A DNA stretch of 64,000 nucleotides, taken from an uncultured Polaribacter sp. (GTDB lineage: Bacteria > Bacteroidota > Bacteroidia > Flavobacteriales > Flavobacteriaceae). The DNA lies in assembly GCA_943788865.1 (NCBI GenBank), contig CALSRX010000004.1:434001-498000 (forward strand), read 5' to 3'. The notes beneath the pieces were generated by a model, which had not been told where the DNA came from, made no database searches, and was given only the letters and a program-made list of their open reading frames with translations. Made by a program: the position numbers and the translations under genes. Shown one piece after another: positions 63,858 through 64,000 of the stretch (position 1 is the first letter of the stretch; every line of letters begins with the position of its first letter).

Positions 63858-64000
63858 TCCTAAAACTTTATGGAAGTTTGAGAGAGAAAACCTCATTCAA
63901 GGAACAAGATTTAAGGCTAAAAAATATTATTCTACCACCTCAATACTTGATTGTATCAAAATACAATTCAACCTCACTACCTCAACAGAGTTTGATGGCA
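63826..64000 (+). CDS. HTH-like DNA-binding protein fragment without visible start (partial)
   Basis: An open frame from 63826 (after TAA 63823-63825) to the window edge reads 'QEQTLEILGISPKTLWKFEREN' and on through 'KAKKYYSTTSILDCIKIQFN'. The 'LGIS-x-KTLWKFE' block looks like a MerR/excisionase-type helix-turn-helix (HTH_17-like). No ATG, GTG or TTG precedes the HTH in frame, and the frame overlaps the 3' end of the VCBS gene. It may be a truncated gene, a gene using a rare start, or a chance frame; it continues beyond the window. Confidence 0.35.

Noticed and set aside
1..64000. CRISPR array, rRNA operon or complete insertion sequence
   Set aside because: No regularly spaced repeats with unique spacers, no rRNA-like sequence and no transposase were seen on either strand.

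Overview
The window is a low-GC chromosomal segment from a member of the Bacteroidota, almost certainly family Flavobacteriaceae and probably marine. Three things support this: -7 promoter boxes of the form TAnnTTTG; family markers such as GLPGLI proteins, a short primary sigma factor without region 1.1 and a naturally split MetH; and a complete arsenosugar biosynthesis cluster. I cannot name the genus from sequence alone. Layout, left to right. 1-183 is the tail of a glycoside hydrolase. 269-1102 is a universal stress protein. 1128-5128 is a minus-strand arsenosugar operon (peroxidase-like protein, ArsS, glycosyltransferase, purine nucleoside phosphorylase, ArsM). 5301-13443 holds a queuosine-precursor transporter, fabD, a CorA transporter with an altered GMN motif, galE, a sugar aminotransferase and a penicillin-acylase-family protein. 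13476-16637 is a nitroreductase, aldehyde dehydrogenase and AlkB-type alkane monooxygenase block; the first and last of these carry single-base frameshifts. 16670-18744 holds a pseudouridine synthase, engB and an alpha/beta hydrolase. 18881-34723 is the division and cell-wall (dcw) cluster in canonical order: mraZ, rsmH, ftsL-like, PBP (ftsI), murE, mraY, murD, ftsW, murG, murC, ftsQ, ftsA, ftsZ. Three tandem MraZ-type operator repeats precede it. A mobile-looking four-helix-bundle gene with inverted-repeat ends sits between mraY and murD. 34815-41664 holds yqeY, tRNA-Arg, a ChaN-like protein, a CBS-domain protein, rpe, rpoD, a deoxynucleoside kinase and a two-component system. Divergent from that system lie two GLPGLI genes and an outer-membrane beta-barrel gene (41782-46300). 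46404-49440 is an amidohydrolase lipoprotein and metK. 49692-55014 is a SAM-I riboswitch followed by metY, metH (two parts) and metF. metY has lost most of its middle and both metH parts carry about ten single-base or small indels, while the reading between the indels is perfectly conserved. 55130-59016 is trxA, an M1 aminopeptidase lipoprotein and a DUF58 protein. From tRNA-Asp (59081-59154) to the right edge lies the start of an integrative element: a tyrosine integrase with symmetric operator-like repeats around its promoter, a serine recombinase, a long noncoding segment, a small unknown gene and a lipoprotein with calcium-type FG-GAP/VCBS repeats. How the parts work together. Methionine and SAM metabolism is represented by metK and the riboswitch-controlled met operon, and SAM feeds the two SAM-dependent enzymes of the arsenosugar operon. 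The dcw cluster supplies peptidoglycan precursors and the divisome. The GLPGLI/OMP group is probably an envelope unit under the divergent two-component system. Important caveat: four isolated genes elsewhere also carry single-base frameshifts, mostly in short homopolymers. The sequence may therefore contain uncorrected indel errors, and the met operon damage could be a local quality dip rather than true decay.
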